From contig NZ_CP040893.1 of the NCBI RefSeq assembly GCF_006171285.1, positions 1 through 64,000 of the forward strand: DNA of 64,000 bases, given 5' to 3'. Position 1 is the first letter of the stretch; each line of letters begins with the position of its first letter. Source of the DNA: Leclercia adecarboxylata. GTDB lineage: Bacteria > Pseudomonadota > Gammaproteobacteria > Enterobacterales > Enterobacteriaceae. The position numbers and the translations under genes were made by a program. The notes below the pieces were generated by a model. That model was not told the origin of the DNA. It made no database searches and saw nothing but the letters and a program-made list of their open reading frames with translations. Positions 23,201 through 32,723 of the stretch are shown here, piece by piece.

Positions 23201-26148
23201 TAGCGGAGTCCTCTGACTTGGCTGCCCGATAACAGACGGTGCCAAAGACGGAAATTGCGGACGTGATAAACAACGTTTGGATGCGCAGCGAAGTTAAGGC
23301 CGGATGCTGACGTGGTTGGCGTGGTAGGTCCGCCCACACCACTGTCCGTTTTACCATCCATAAACAGCGATAACCGGTCCGTTGTATCAATAGTCTGAAC
23401 ATACGTTTTGCTGGCAAACGGAGTGTTGATGTTGATGATCGGACCGCCGCCCGCTCGATAGGATCGCAGGGAGGTGTCCATGATGCGCAAGATGATATCG
23501 TTATTTGCGTTTAGCCCTCTTATCGCGTCAAAATAAGTTGGAGAAGGTGGCGAAAATCTTTCTACCGCAAGTTCAAAGGCTAATGTGCGGTTGAACTTGT
23601 CACCTACCAGCCGGTATCCGATATTGCGTTCTGCTGGAATGTTGGCGTTTTCAACCGCTCGCGTGGCAGCAGCTGCGCCAGTAGGTATGTAGCTGGTTGC
23701 TACCGGGTTCTTTTCAAACTGAACGGTCTGAGCAAATATGCTCTGACCAATGGCAACCGGCGCGGCACCGTTGAACCAGATATTGCCATTTACAACCCCT
23801 GCTGCGTCTGCTGTGTACGTAACGCTTATATATGCGTATCCGTCACCTTGCGGCACCACTGTGCAGGATAGGTTCGAATTGGCACTGATGAACTCTCCAG
23901 TCACTCCATTGAAAAATGCCTGTGCTTTCTCAGTCCCGTCTATTGTAAAGCGGACGCGAATTTTATCTGAGGTAGCCTTAAGTCGGGCTGAAAGGGTGAA
24001 AACGTCACCTGCCACAGCTGTAACACCAGCACTATTAATTACTAAGTGATTAGAGCTGGTGGCAGCATTTACTGTACCTTTGAAGGTAATAGCCTGCGTT
24101 GATCCGTCCACGATGGCTTGCTTGTCCAGCGTACTATGAGAAGCCCATTTCAAGGGTTCTTCGCTGTTTAGCATGTTGTTGGTGCTATGCCCTTCGAGTA
24201 ACAAACCAGCCCGTTCAAAACGGGGTTCATTCACTGCAGCGGTCTGTAGTACGCCCATTTTATCAATATATGTCGCCGTACTGGCGCGGGTAAACGTCAT
24301 GGACTTAGACGGCAACTCTACCGTTTGATCCCCAACTGTCAGCTTGTCGCGTGGCGCGAAGCCCGCCAGTAGGCGCAGGTCATCATTAAGTGGTGCCCAT
24401 ACATCTGGGAAAGGAACATCTTCTTTTGGTGATGTCCATGCGCTCCAGGGACCATCTTTCCCGTTCCAGTTGGCAGTCAGGTAACGGGAGTAGACGATAC
24501 CGCTGCGCGCTGTAAAGATCTGCGTGCATCCATAGCTGCCGCCCGCATACACATCAAGTGTACCGACTGCGCTATCTTCTGGATAACCATTAGTGAGAGT
24601 AGCGCCGGTTGTGGTTGTTTTGGCCCAGCGCCCCTCCTGGAGCGGACCGATCTCATTGATGTTTTTTGTCTCTGCAATGCCCCGCGTATTAAGCTCAAGA
24701 TTCACCCGAGCTTCTGCTGGAGTTTTGCCTCCATGACCGCCACTGCTAAGAGGTACAGGCGTATCGCTGTTAAAATTCTGCGTTACCTGGAAAGTTCGCT
24801 CGCCTTTAGCACCGATAACCACAACGGTATATTCGGTTTTATTCCCCGGCGATATGGTGAGCGGGAGAAGTTTAACAACCCACAGTGTGCCGCGTGCTTG
24901 CAGAGTTTCGATGGTGATCGACGTTGTTGAGTTGTAGGTAACGCCCTCCGGCGCGTTTTTGAAGCCACCAAACTGAGCCACCTGCAGTGAGCCAACGATA
25001 AAGTCGGCCTGTTGCCAGTCGAAGTTTGTGATCAGCGGTGACGTTTCAACCCCGATCCCGATGGAGCGCATTGCCTCCATTCCTACCAGACGCCAGCCGT
25101 TTACATCGCCACCAGCGTACCAGGTTATGCTGGTCCAGTTTGACGTGAGATTAGGGGAGCCAGTGCGGTAATATAAGCCGACACTGGTAAACAGTAACTG
25201 ATTAAGCGCTGCAATTGTGCCACCGGCACGACGGACAGACATGATCGAACAATTACCGTTAATACCTGCTGGCAGGTCGTCGCGCGCACCGGAAAGAATG
25301 TACGTCTGATTTTGCGAAAACGCTGCATAATCAGACAGGCTTACACCAGCAGCTAGCACCTTGTTGGAACTGAGTCCGGCCACCTCCGTCCACTCGCCCC
25401 ACGGACCATCTGTACCGTTCCAGGCAGCGGTTAGAAAACGGGTAAAAATGCGCCCTGCCTCAGTAGTGTATTGCTGAGTACCGTTATTTCGCCCTCCCCT
25501 GAAAAATTCCAGCACCCCTCGCTCTATAGCCGGGTATCCATTGGCAGAAGTGGCGTAAGTAACGCTGGATTGCCCCCACATACCCTCCTGGAGTGGGCCT
25601 ATCTCATTGAGATTTTTGTCACCCACAATGGCGCGGACATTCAACTCCAGGTTAGCCCTGGCATCGGCAGGAGTCTTTCCACCTGTGCCACCATTGGCAA
25701 CGGGTATAACTGTTGTGGGATCACTGTTATATTCCTGTACGACATTAAATGTACGATTGCCTTTAACGCCATTCATCACAACAAAATATTCGTATCGCGC
25801 AGTGGCCGTCATTGCCTGTGATACTACGCGAACAGCAAATCTGTTTACGTTAGTTCGAGCCACTTCACACAAAATAGTTACGACATCGCCAACCGGGTTT
25901 TTCAGTTCAGCTGGAGCATTGAGCCAGCCTGTGACGTTAACCAGCTGAGTTTGACCGATTGAAAAATCTGCCTGCTGCCAGTCAAACGGAGGCGATACAA
26001 GCTGTGATGGCAGACCGATACCCAGATCTTCAAATCCCAGACCTTTACGCGCATCTGCAGGTGTTTTTCCTCCCGTTCCACCTTCTTCTACGGCCAGCGC
26101 AGGCGCAATCCCTTTAATTTCTTTAATCGTATCTACTCTTAATGACAT
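23200..26148 (-). CDS. Tail fibre / receptor-binding protein 1, 982 aa
   Basis: Binds the host receptor from the baseplate. The chain is modular. Three copies of a GGTGGKTPADAR-type segment lie near residues 20, 155 and 470. Two copies of a WNGxDGPW segment with the INEIGPLQEG or LNEIGPLQEG motif lie before them. Two FDWQQADF segments lie near 55 and 365. The C-terminal 350 residues hold a lectin-like domain beginning FTRASTATYIDK and NEPRFERAGLLLEG, shared with the second fibre. The N-terminus (MSLRVDTIKEIKGI) presumably attaches to the tail. GAGGAAT precedes the start, and the small partner gene overlaps the stop. Confidence 0.85.
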   Translation of the reverse strand: MSLRVDTIKEIKGIAPALAVEEGGTGGKTPADARKGLGFEDLGIGLPSQLVSPPFDWQQADFSIGQTQLVNVTGWLNAPAELKNPVGDVVTILCEVARTNVNRFAVRVVSQAMTATARYEYFVVMNGVKGNRTFNVVQEYNSDPTTVIPVANGGTGGKTPADARANLELNVRAIVGDKNLNEIGPLQEGMWGQSSVTYATSANGYPAIERGVLEFFRGGRNNGTQQYTTEAGRIFTRFLTAAWNGTDGPWGEWTEVAGLSSNKVLAAGVSLSDYAAFSQNQTYILSGARDDLPAGINGNCSIMSVRRAGGTIAALNQLLFTSVGLYYRTGSPNLTSNWTSITWYAGGDVNGWRLVGMEAMRSIGIGVETSPLITNFDWQQADFIVGSLQVAQFGGFKNAPEGVTYNSTTSITIETLQARGTLWVVKLLPLTISPGNKTEYTVVVIGAKGERTFQVTQNFNSDTPVPLSSGGHGGKTPAEARVNLELNTRGIAETKNINEIGPLQEGRWAKTTTTGATLTNGYPEDSAVGTLDVYAGGSYGCTQIFTARSGIVYSRYLTANWNGKDGPWSAWTSPKEDVPFPDVWAPLNDDLRLLAGFAPRDKLTVGDQTVELPSKSMTFTRASTATYIDKMGVLQTAAVNEPRFERAGLLLEGHSTNNMLNSEEPLKWASHSTLDKQAIVDGSTQAITFKGTVNAATSSNHLVINSAGVTAVAGDVFTLSARLKATSDKIRVRFTIDGTEKAQAFFNGVTGEFISANSNLSCTVVPQGDGYAYISVTYTADAAGVVNGNIWFNGAAPVAIGQSIFAQTVQFEKNPVATSYIPTGAAAATRAVENANIPAERNIGYRLVGDKFNRTLAFELAVERFSPPSPTYFDAIRGLNANNDIILRIMDTSLRSYRAGGGPIININTPFASKTYVQTIDTTDRLSLFMDGKTDSGVGGPTTPTTSASGLNFAAHPNVVYHVRNFRLWHRLLSGSQVRGLR

Positions 26149-26158
26149 TTTTTATTCC

Positions 26159-26440
26159 TCACGCCCATACGCGGATCGGTGTTTTAGGTTCCACGACAAA
26201 TTTATTAAACGCAGCCAGATCAAGCAGGTCATCAGCGACGCGAATATTTGCGTGATAACCGGGAACCGCAACGTACTTTGTGTTTTCCACGCCCGGATTT
26301 TTTGGCTCATAAATTATCGCTACGACATCCAGGGTAATTGATGGGTGATATAGCCCCCCGTCCATTTCTGTGAATCCTGCATTCAAAAATACCTGTTCCA
26401 TTTCCGTGGAATTAGCAAACTTAAGACATAAATCTCTCAT
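26159..26440 (-). CDS. Tail-fibre-linked small protein (copy 2)
   Basis: A 93-aa paralogue of the 22913-23200 product, with the same MRDL start and TPIRVWA end. Its ATG overlaps the stop of the 711-aa fibre gene in the same TAATG fashion, and the next fibre gene starts 10 bp on. The fibre plus small gene is therefore a duplicated two-gene cassette. Function unknown; assembly or stabilisation of its own fibre is the simplest idea. Confidence 0.7.
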   Translation of the reverse strand: MRDLCLKFANSTEMEQVFLNAGFTEMDGGLYHPSITLDVVAIIYEPKNPGVENTKYVAVPGYHANIRVADDLLDLAAFNKFVVEPKTPIRVWA

Positions 26441-28575
26441 TATCGGAGTCCTTTAATTTGGCTATCTGTTAATGCACGATGCCAGATTCTCAAGTGGCGA
26501 ATGTAGTAGACGAATTTCGCAGAAACCGCAGCTGACGAGCTTCCGATGTCATTCGGCGTTTCAGTGGTACTGACGGGAGGAACGGTGGATATATTGGTTT
26601 TTCCCTGGAAAAACGTTGAAACAGTGTCGTTTTCTGTTTTATGGGCAAATACACCTTCTGCATTGGCATCAACAGTGAGAGCAATACCTCCTGAACTTCT
26701 GTATGCAGTTAAAGTTGTTTGTTTATTTATCTGATGTATGCGACACATAATGTCGTTGCGGATACCTCGTGCGCTAATCACTTCGGTATAGTTTGATGGC
26801 GGCGAATATTTAACCAATACATTTAACGCAATAGTCCGGTTAAATTTTTGCGCCAGAGTCATATAGCCAAGATTGGCCGCTGAAAGGCCCCAGGTATCAC
26901 CTGCGCGTGTTGCTGCTACGCCTTCGGTTTTAATATAAGACGTAGGGAACGGTGATTCCTCAAATTGTGTGCCCCAGACATAAAGACCAGCAGTGATATC
27001 GCCGTCATAAACGGTAATGTGTGCCTTTGCAAGCTGGAGTCGGACAATGGATGCTTGCGTGACGGTGGCTTTAAACGCCATCCACACCCTATAGAGTCCA
27101 TTACCCAGATCTTCAAAACCACGATCGATAACAACCGAGCCGACAATCCCCCCTACCCATGCGCCAGTGTTAGGGTTAAAGATGACGCCGCCACTTGTAC
27201 CAGTAGCTATGCGCATATACAGCGTGCGATCCCCAGAGCCTGCTGCGACAAATGTGGAAAAACAGTAAGTAGCATCTGCTACCAGTGCGATCATCTTGTC
27301 TTCAAGATAATGCTCGCCGTTAATTGCTGTTTCCTGGAAGAGGCACATAGTCTTGTCGCCACGCGGCGATTTGGCGCTATTGTTCGTTACCGTCGAACCT
27401 GTAGAACCCTTATATGATTCGGAATTCAGATACAGGTTCGTACCTGATGCCTCCATCAACAAACCAGGCTTTTCAAAACGGGGTTCGTTGATCTCAGCTA
27501 CACGCATGAGTCCTGTTTTATCGAAATACGTAGCTGTAGTCGCGCGTGAGAAGGTCGCACTGCGGGTTGTCAATTCGGCGTATTGAGTGCCAATGGTAAT
27601 GCGATCATACGGCCCTTCGCCGTTAACCATCACCATGCTATCTGTAAGCGGTAGCCATACATCCGGCAATGGAGCATCTTCATAAGTAGCCGCCCACGGC
27701 CCCCACGGGCCATCCGTTCCGTTCCATGCTGCAGTCAGCGATCGCACATAGATGTTGCCATTACGCGACGTAAAACGCTGAGTGCCATTCCAGGCACCTC
27801 CTCTGAGAACTTCCAGTATCCCTACAGCATCCATTTCTGGATAGCCGTTAGCGAGAGTCGCGCCGGTTGTGGTGACTTTGGCCCACTGACCGACTCGATC
27901 AGCTGATGGCCCGTATTTGTTGATGTTGTCGGTTTCAGGAATCGCGCCGCGCGTCAGGACCGAAAGCTCCATTGCACGTTTAACAGCGGCGATTGTCGCG
28001 CCCTTATAGGTGTCACCATCATTACTGCCACCCTCAACATCGCTGCTCAGCTCACTTCCGATAGCTTTATCCGGTCGGGAGGCCTTGCTCAGCATGGTCT
28101 GGGTTAATTGGGTTGTTCCGGCAGGCACGGTAAACCGGCACAATTCCAGCTGATTACCTGCGAGAGCCACGCTCACGTCGGTCATGAAGATACGCGCTGC
28201 CTGAATAGCCGAATTAGCGTCAACCTGGTTTGTTTTCACGCCATTCTGATAGTTGGCCTCCAACACGACGCGCGTGGTTGCGCCTGCGGGCAAGGCCAGA
28301 GTGATATCTTCGATCTGGTGGACTGAGATCTGGTATTCGCCGACATTTACAGAGGCCGCACCGCGCTTGTCTGCTTCATTGGTCGAAGTGATCTTAACGT
28401 TAAGTCCACCTGACAAGACCGGCTCAAACCCTGCGTAAAAACCAGGCTTAACAATGCCGCTCATTTTGCGGTTAAAGGCAGCGGAGGTGTATGTTTCAAA
28501 AAACTGAACATCGGCCACCAGCGCACGCTTTGTTTCGGCGCTCAGGATGGATACACCGTTAATAGTCTCACTCAT
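26440..28575 (-). CDS. Tail fibre / receptor-binding protein 2, 711 aa
   Basis: The first 190 residues (MSETINGVSILSAETKRALV...) look like a baseplate-attachment domain with beta strands and differ from the first fibre. Near residues 205-290 is the shared ATTTGATLANGYPE and WNGTDGPWGPW module. From about 335 the C-terminal domain FSRATTATYFDK and NEPRFEKPGLLMEA matches that of fibre 1 in layout but differs in its variable part. It overlaps the adaptor gene upstream by 4 bp. Having the N-terminal attachment domain, it may be the fibre that joins the tail, with fibre 1 attached to it; that is inference. Confidence 0.82.
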   Translation of the reverse strand: MSETINGVSILSAETKRALVADVQFFETYTSAAFNRKMSGIVKPGFYAGFEPVLSGGLNVKITSTNEADKRGAASVNVGEYQISVHQIEDITLALPAGATTRVVLEANYQNGVKTNQVDANSAIQAARIFMTDVSVALAGNQLELCRFTVPAGTTQLTQTMLSKASRPDKAIGSELSSDVEGGSNDGDTYKGATIAAVKRAMELSVLTRGAIPETDNINKYGPSADRVGQWAKVTTTGATLANGYPEMDAVGILEVLRGGAWNGTQRFTSRNGNIYVRSLTAAWNGTDGPWGPWAATYEDAPLPDVWLPLTDSMVMVNGEGPYDRITIGTQYAELTTRSATFSRATTATYFDKTGLMRVAEINEPRFEKPGLLMEASGTNLYLNSESYKGSTGSTVTNNSAKSPRGDKTMCLFQETAINGEHYLEDKMIALVADATYCFSTFVAAGSGDRTLYMRIATGTSGGVIFNPNTGAWVGGIVGSVVIDRGFEDLGNGLYRVWMAFKATVTQASIVRLQLAKAHITVYDGDITAGLYVWGTQFEESPFPTSYIKTEGVAATRAGDTWGLSAANLGYMTLAQKFNRTIALNVLVKYSPPSNYTEVISARGIRNDIMCRIHQINKQTTLTAYRSSGGIALTVDANAEGVFAHKTENDTVSTFFQGKTNISTVPPVSTTETPNDIGSSSAAVSAKFVYYIRHLRIWHRALTDSQIKGLR

Positions 28576-29030
28576 GCGCCGCTACCCTTCTGTTCAATGG
28601 TCAGAAGAATGCTGTAAATCTTGCCTTTGTAGATGCTGTCCTGCTGAGCACAAAGAACGGCAAAGGCGGTACCATCAGCATCAACCAACGTGAGGGTGTT
28701 GAAGTCATAAACGGCATTGGCGGGCAGTGTGCTTTCTGGAAGCACCACGTTAACAGTGATGGTTGCGCCCTGGCGGGTGCAGATCAGATCGCATTCGGCA
28801 AATTTGCCCAGCAGATTAGCGTTCGTGAAGTTGGTAGGGATGTCGTCAATAGTCCAGCCACCAGCCGGGTTTTGCTTAACCAAATTCGACTTGCCCCAGT
28901 AGGCTTTCATCATCTGGAAGCGTTTACCCAGTCCGATGGCGGAATCCGCGCGACGGGTGTAGTAGTAGTCCAGCAGTTGCGCTTTATAGAGCGCGCCAGA
29001 GCCTGACGCATAAGAAATAACTTCCGACAT
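28572..29030 (-). CDS. Tail-collar/fibre adaptor-like protein
   Basis: A 152-aa protein from the ATG at 29030 with CAGGAG upstream; two extra upstream codons starting at TTG are unlikely. It is beta-rich, with YASGSGALYKAQLLDYYYTRR at the N-terminus split over a helix, and LPANAVYDFNTLTLVDADG in the middle, a pattern seen in phage tail-collar proteins that precede fibres. It is the first gene of the fibre unit behind a late-type promoter and overlaps fibre 2. Role as adaptor between baseplate and fibre is inferred. Confidence 0.6.
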   Translation of the reverse strand: MSEVISYASGSGALYKAQLLDYYYTRRADSAIGLGKRFQMMKAYWGKSNLVKQNPAGGWTIDDIPTNFTNANLLGKFAECDLICTRQGATITVNVVLPESTLPANAVYDFNTLTLVDADGTAFAVLCAQQDSIYKGKIYSILLTIEQKGSGA

Positions 29031-29055
29031 ATTCAACTCCTGTTGATTGATTCAG

Positions 29056-29082
29056 TCGGATGTTATGGAGTCTGTACTTTGG
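29056..29082 (-). promoter_or_regulatory. Late-type promoter motif for the fibre unit
   Basis: The minus strand reads CCAAAGTACAGACTCCA, then TAACAT: a strong match to the shared motif, 26 bp upstream of the adaptor start. Confidence 0.72.
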
Positions 29083-29121
29083 ACATTGAGGGCTTTCCCA
29101 CTTGGGAATATAGAAATGTTG

Positions 29122-29150
29122 AGTGTGTGACTGTATGACAGTCACACACT
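29122..29150. repeat. Dispersed element, copy A: 12-bp inverted repeat
   Basis: AGTGTGTGACTG, TATGA, CAGTCACACACT: perfect 12-bp arms round a 5-nt centre. It contains TGACTGTATGAC (29128-29139), the same 12-mer found at the parA promoter and in the 38.3-kb array. Lacking a T-run, it is not a normal terminator, though it lies after the 29160-30905 gene. Confidence 0.65.
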
Positions 29151-29159
29151 ATGACTTTG

Positions 29160-30905
29160 TTACTCTTGTGGGATCTCCTGGTCCAGCGGCCACGCATCGA
29201 GCGGCATGTTATCAATCGTAGCCGCGTCTGGTTGCACGTTCGGCTTATTAACTTCTGCTGTGGCGTTCCATTGCTCCGTGGTCTTATCGTTTGATATATC
29301 TGTTTGCGTCTCCCCTAAAACCTGGTTTGACGTGGCGCGGGTGGCCGTCGAGTCCAGCTTGTCTGACTGCTCATGTACAGTAGCATTCACGGCATGAATG
29401 TCCTGCTCAGTGCTGTAGGTGATTTTGCGGATCAGTGCTATTTCAAACGGCAGGATGGCGCAGTCCGCCCATCCGGGGAAGGCAAACCGGAATACATCCC
29501 CGGTGGTCAGCTCAATGACACAACCCCACTGGCCTAGCGTTTCCAGCGTAACTTTTTCCCCGTCGCTAATAAGTCGAGTATCCGGGCGCGAACCAGGAAC
29601 AACTGGTGCCGGTATGTCCTGTGCATCCAGTCGCCAACCGTCGGAGGGCATGTCACCCAGGCTGATATGTTGTGTTTCTGTGTCTGGTATCTGTCCACTA
29701 ACGGTGGTTTCCGCGCGGGTGGCGATCCCCTCAAGATCTATCACGCCCGCATTCGAATAGAGCGTTGCCATGCTGCTAATGTCAAACGTACTAAGTTTCA
29801 CTATCTGGCTGGTATCCTGAGCGGACATCAATATATGCCTTGATTCGGCTTCACTACACCAAGTGATTTTGCGGATCAGTGCCCTGTCACTGGCAGCTAC
29901 CGGCAGCACCACGGACAATGCCCAACCAGGAAATGCCAGGCGGCTAACCTCGCCCGTTGTTAACTCCATTACACACCCCCATTGACCGAGAGTATCCAGC
30001 AGCAACCGGGTATCGTCTATGCGCAGGCGTGGATCGTTCTCCGGGCCTCCTGGCAGTAATGATGGGATAATCATTGGCATATCGAGCCGCCAGGCATCAG
30101 ATGGCATGCCGTCCAGCGTCAGCATAAATGTATCGAGAGATCGCCTATCAGGGGCAATTGCAACGGTAGGATTCTTTACTGTCGCGCGCGTTAACTGCAT
30201 CAGCTCCCGGGCTGGCCGGAATACGAAATTAGGCTCTTTCGAACCAGTGGTAATGCTGACGATTTCGATCTCGTCGCGGGCTTCTTCCAGCCAGAAATCG
30301 AGGCGCAGCGAGATCCCGTCAAAAACGGTTTCCAGTGGTAGCAACGGGGCAACAATGCGATCAAAGTCGCTGATAAGGCGCTTAACCAGCTTGTCCTGCT
30401 CATCAAAGCCGTAAATCTCATACAATCGGTTGAGATCCACGCTTATTGTGCCGCGTGAAGTCAGAAAAAACTCACCAAAAGAAGCCTGTGCAATCTCCAT
30501 ACCGGCTGCGGTGGTAAAAAACATACCGTATGGACATAGATCCTGGTCAACCGGGGCATAAAGTGGTTCCCACGTCACAGGAAGATTGCCGAACTCGCGC
30601 CAGAAGGTTGAGATTATCGGCTGGTCGGTGCCTTTGAAATGGACCTCATCGAGGCGCTGTGTCAGCAGAATTGGCCTGCTGGCCGTTCCATTTTCGCCAA
30701 TAACAAAGAACTGGCCGTACTCCTTGATTCGTTTATCCAGATCGTCAGCATGCATTGTAAAGAACGATTTACGCGCGCTCAGGCGCTCAAGCAAAGGTTC
30801 TACCTGGTCTTCGTATGCTTGCTGTAGGGCATCGGCGAAGCCGGGCCATAGCCCGGAATCCCGTTTTTCGGGTATCAGATGGTTTTTAATCCAGTCTTTA
30901 ATCAC
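29160..30905 (-). CDS. Baseplate wedge/tail protein I-like with internal repeats, 581 aa
   Basis: The N-terminal 230 residues (MIKDWIKNHLIPEKRDSGLW..., with long helices) fit a baseplate protein that follows the J-like protein, as P2 gpI does. The C-terminal 330 residues contain a duplicated block: LDTLGQWGCVMELTTGEV / LETLGQWGCVIELTTGDV, each followed by FAFPGW or LAFPGW and ALIRKITW or ALIRKITY. A third partial repeat at the C-terminus (DNMPLDAWPLDQE) echoes DGMPSDAWRLDMP and GDMPSDGWRLDAQ. The repeats could carry fibres. The start overlaps the upstream stop by 4 bp. Confidence 0.7.
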   Translation of the reverse strand: MIKDWIKNHLIPEKRDSGLWPGFADALQQAYEDQVEPLLERLSARKSFFTMHADDLDKRIKEYGQFFVIGENGTASRPILLTQRLDEVHFKGTDQPIISTFWREFGNLPVTWEPLYAPVDQDLCPYGMFFTTAAGMEIAQASFGEFFLTSRGTISVDLNRLYEIYGFDEQDKLVKRLISDFDRIVAPLLPLETVFDGISLRLDFWLEEARDEIEIVSITTGSKEPNFVFRPARELMQLTRATVKNPTVAIAPDRRSLDTFMLTLDGMPSDAWRLDMPMIIPSLLPGGPENDPRLRIDDTRLLLDTLGQWGCVMELTTGEVSRLAFPGWALSVVLPVAASDRALIRKITWCSEAESRHILMSAQDTSQIVKLSTFDISSMATLYSNAGVIDLEGIATRAETTVSGQIPDTETQHISLGDMPSDGWRLDAQDIPAPVVPGSRPDTRLISDGEKVTLETLGQWGCVIELTTGDVFRFAFPGWADCAILPFEIALIRKITYSTEQDIHAVNATVHEQSDKLDSTATRATSNQVLGETQTDISNDKTTEQWNATAEVNKPNVQPDAATIDNMPLDAWPLDQEIPQE

Positions 30906-32350
30906 CGGGTAATCTCCCCTGCCTGTTTCAGATCAAAAACTGAATTCGCTGTATCGAGATAGATAAAATCGCTCAGGTTCTCAGGCTTTTTCATGCCGAC
31001 AACCTCAATCTCATAGCGGTTCAGAAGGGCCAGATCGTCAATGCATGTCCAGACATCTTTGATCTTCACCTGTGCGGTTTTACCATCGTTATCGGCCCCC
31101 CGCTCAAGGTCATCTCCGAAACTGGTAGCGTCATAACCAAAACGAGCTTCTAACGTCTCGATGATGGTTTTTTTGGCGTCGTTGATAACCACGTTTTTGT
31201 TGGCCGTGCCGGTTACGATGATCGTGAACGGTTTCGCCACCAGCGGCACGTAACGGAAGTTTTTATTCAGTGCATTAGGGATCGCAGCCAGCCGGGCGCG
31301 CAGCTGGCTTTCGAGTTGCTCCTGGCTCACTCCGGGCTTATGGCCGCAGATGAAAATCGTGTTGATATTTTTCAAGTCACGCACGCCAGTAAAGGACTCT
31401 TGCTGCTGCTCACCCCAGACGTTAAGCCATGACATTCCCTGCACCTGGCGGTGCAGGAAATAACCGTAATCGCCGCCCCATACAACCTGCTCATCGTAGG
31501 CGGCGTAATACTGCGCGCGATAACGTGTCTCTTCGGTGGATTCAAACCCACTGCCGCCGGTTATCGGCGTTTCGGTGGTCACTTCCAGCATTTCAGCCAT
31601 GCCAGCTATATTCCCGGCAGGTGTCAGCTTCTGGCCTTGCGCCAGGGTGGTATCACCACGGCTGCACCAGACCTCAATATCAATACGGCTTCCCGCAGGG
31701 GGCATTGCCCCGGTTGAGTCGTCACCGAACCTGATCCCCAGCTGTTCCGTAGGCCGGTACACAAGCACGTAGTGCTCGCTGGTGGCGCGTGACAGTCGAA
31801 ACATTGGGTTATGAGTCCATTCCCGCTTCTCGCCGTCCACCACAACAAATACGTCGATTGAGGCAGCTTCGGCGGTGATATCACGCGGCAATAACAGCGT
31901 ATAGAAAGGGCGCGCTGTATCGATCGTGCTGCTGATGAGCACTTTTTCCATCTGGCGAACATTATCGGTAATGATCGTCTGGCCCGCTGGAACAGTGAGC
32001 GCGTCATTGGTCACATATGGCAGATCCAGTGTTGACAGAATTTCTGCATTTGCGGGCAGTTGTATCTCTTTGTCCGTTTTGTTGCGGATTTTGACACTTC
32101 CCCATGACGGGATAATCAACCGTCCAACGTAACCCCTGTCTTCGGCAGCAGCAAGGATGCTGGAGCGCCGCGTTGCGGTAGAAATAAACCCCTCACCCAG
32201 CGCCCGGCGCGCGTGTGACTGTGCTGCGTAAATGATTTGCGATCCGAAGATGCTCATCATCTGGATAAACTGACTGTTGGCATAGCGCGCCCACCAGGTG
32301 TTTTTTTCCAGTAGGCCGTTAAATTTTTCGAGTAATTCGTTAATGCTCAT
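30902..32350 (-). CDS. Baseplate J-like wedge protein
   Basis: A 482-aa protein of the baseplate wedge (P2 gpJ / T4 gp6 type), which joins the hub to the outer baseplate. The N-terminal helix (ELLEKFNGLLEKNTWWARY), then beta-rich segments with RFGDDSTGAMPPAG near 215 and TGGSGFESTEETRYRAQYY near 270, then ARLAAIPNALNKNF and VTGTANKNVV near 380-400, are typical. It follows the gp25-like gene, the normal order, and its stop overlaps the next gene by 4 bp. Confidence 0.8.
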   Translation of the reverse strand: MSINELLEKFNGLLEKNTWWARYANSQFIQMMSIFGSQIIYAAQSHARRALGEGFISTATRRSSILAAAEDRGYVGRLIIPSWGSVKIRNKTDKEIQLPANAEILSTLDLPYVTNDALTVPAGQTIITDNVRQMEKVLISSTIDTARPFYTLLLPRDITAEAASIDVFVVVDGEKREWTHNPMFRLSRATSEHYVLVYRPTEQLGIRFGDDSTGAMPPAGSRIDIEVWCSRGDTTLAQGQKLTPAGNIAGMAEMLEVTTETPITGGSGFESTEETRYRAQYYAAYDEQVVWGGDYGYFLHRQVQGMSWLNVWGEQQQESFTGVRDLKNINTIFICGHKPGVSQEQLESQLRARLAAIPNALNKNFRYVPLVAKPFTIIVTGTANKNVVINDAKKTIIETLEARFGYDATSFGDDLERGADNDGKTAQVKIKDVWTCIDDLALLNRYEIEVVGMKKPENLSDFIYLDTANSVFDLKQAGEITR

Positions 32351-32358
32351 GGTGCCGC

Positions 32359-32721
32359 CTATTTGGTCATCTGCATTGGGAAGTTTATTTCGCCCGCAGG
32401 CATCACAAACCGGATATTCAACGTGTCTTCCGATATCGCCTCACATCGCACCTGTTGAAGCTGAATGCTCGGCAGGTCCTGTCGTAATTTCGTTACCAGA
32501 TCGTTCTCAATGGCGACTTCGACCAGGTGCCCCCCTTCGGGGTCTATCGGTTCGTGCTTATAACGCTGCATCGGGTTTCCCCAGCTGGGCAGGCCATAAA
32601 CACTGCCCAGCGGCGTGCGCATCCACTCCTCAAGACGCATAAAACTGGTATCCGCAGCCCCCTCTTTAACGGTTACGCCGCCCGCGTCCACGCGCATCAG
32701 CGCATCAATTTCGTTGAACAT
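32359..32721 (-). CDS. Baseplate wedge protein, gp25/GpW-like
   Basis: A 120-aa protein with GAGGGATT before its ATG. It contains EEWMRTPLGSVYGLPSWGNP (residues about 31-50), the early turn typical of gp25-like proteins, and an IENDLVTKLRQDLPSIQ helix near 70-90 followed by beta strands. In myovirus tails this lysozyme-fold protein caps the wedge and starts sheath assembly. Between the tape measure and the J-like gene, it is in the usual place. Confidence 0.72.
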   Translation of the reverse strand: MFNEIDALMRVDAGGVTVKEGAADTSFMRLEEWMRTPLGSVYGLPSWGNPMQRYKHEPIDPEGGHLVEVAIENDLVTKLRQDLPSIQLQQVRCEAISEDTLNIRFVMPAGEINFPMQMTK

Positions 32722-32723
32722 CT

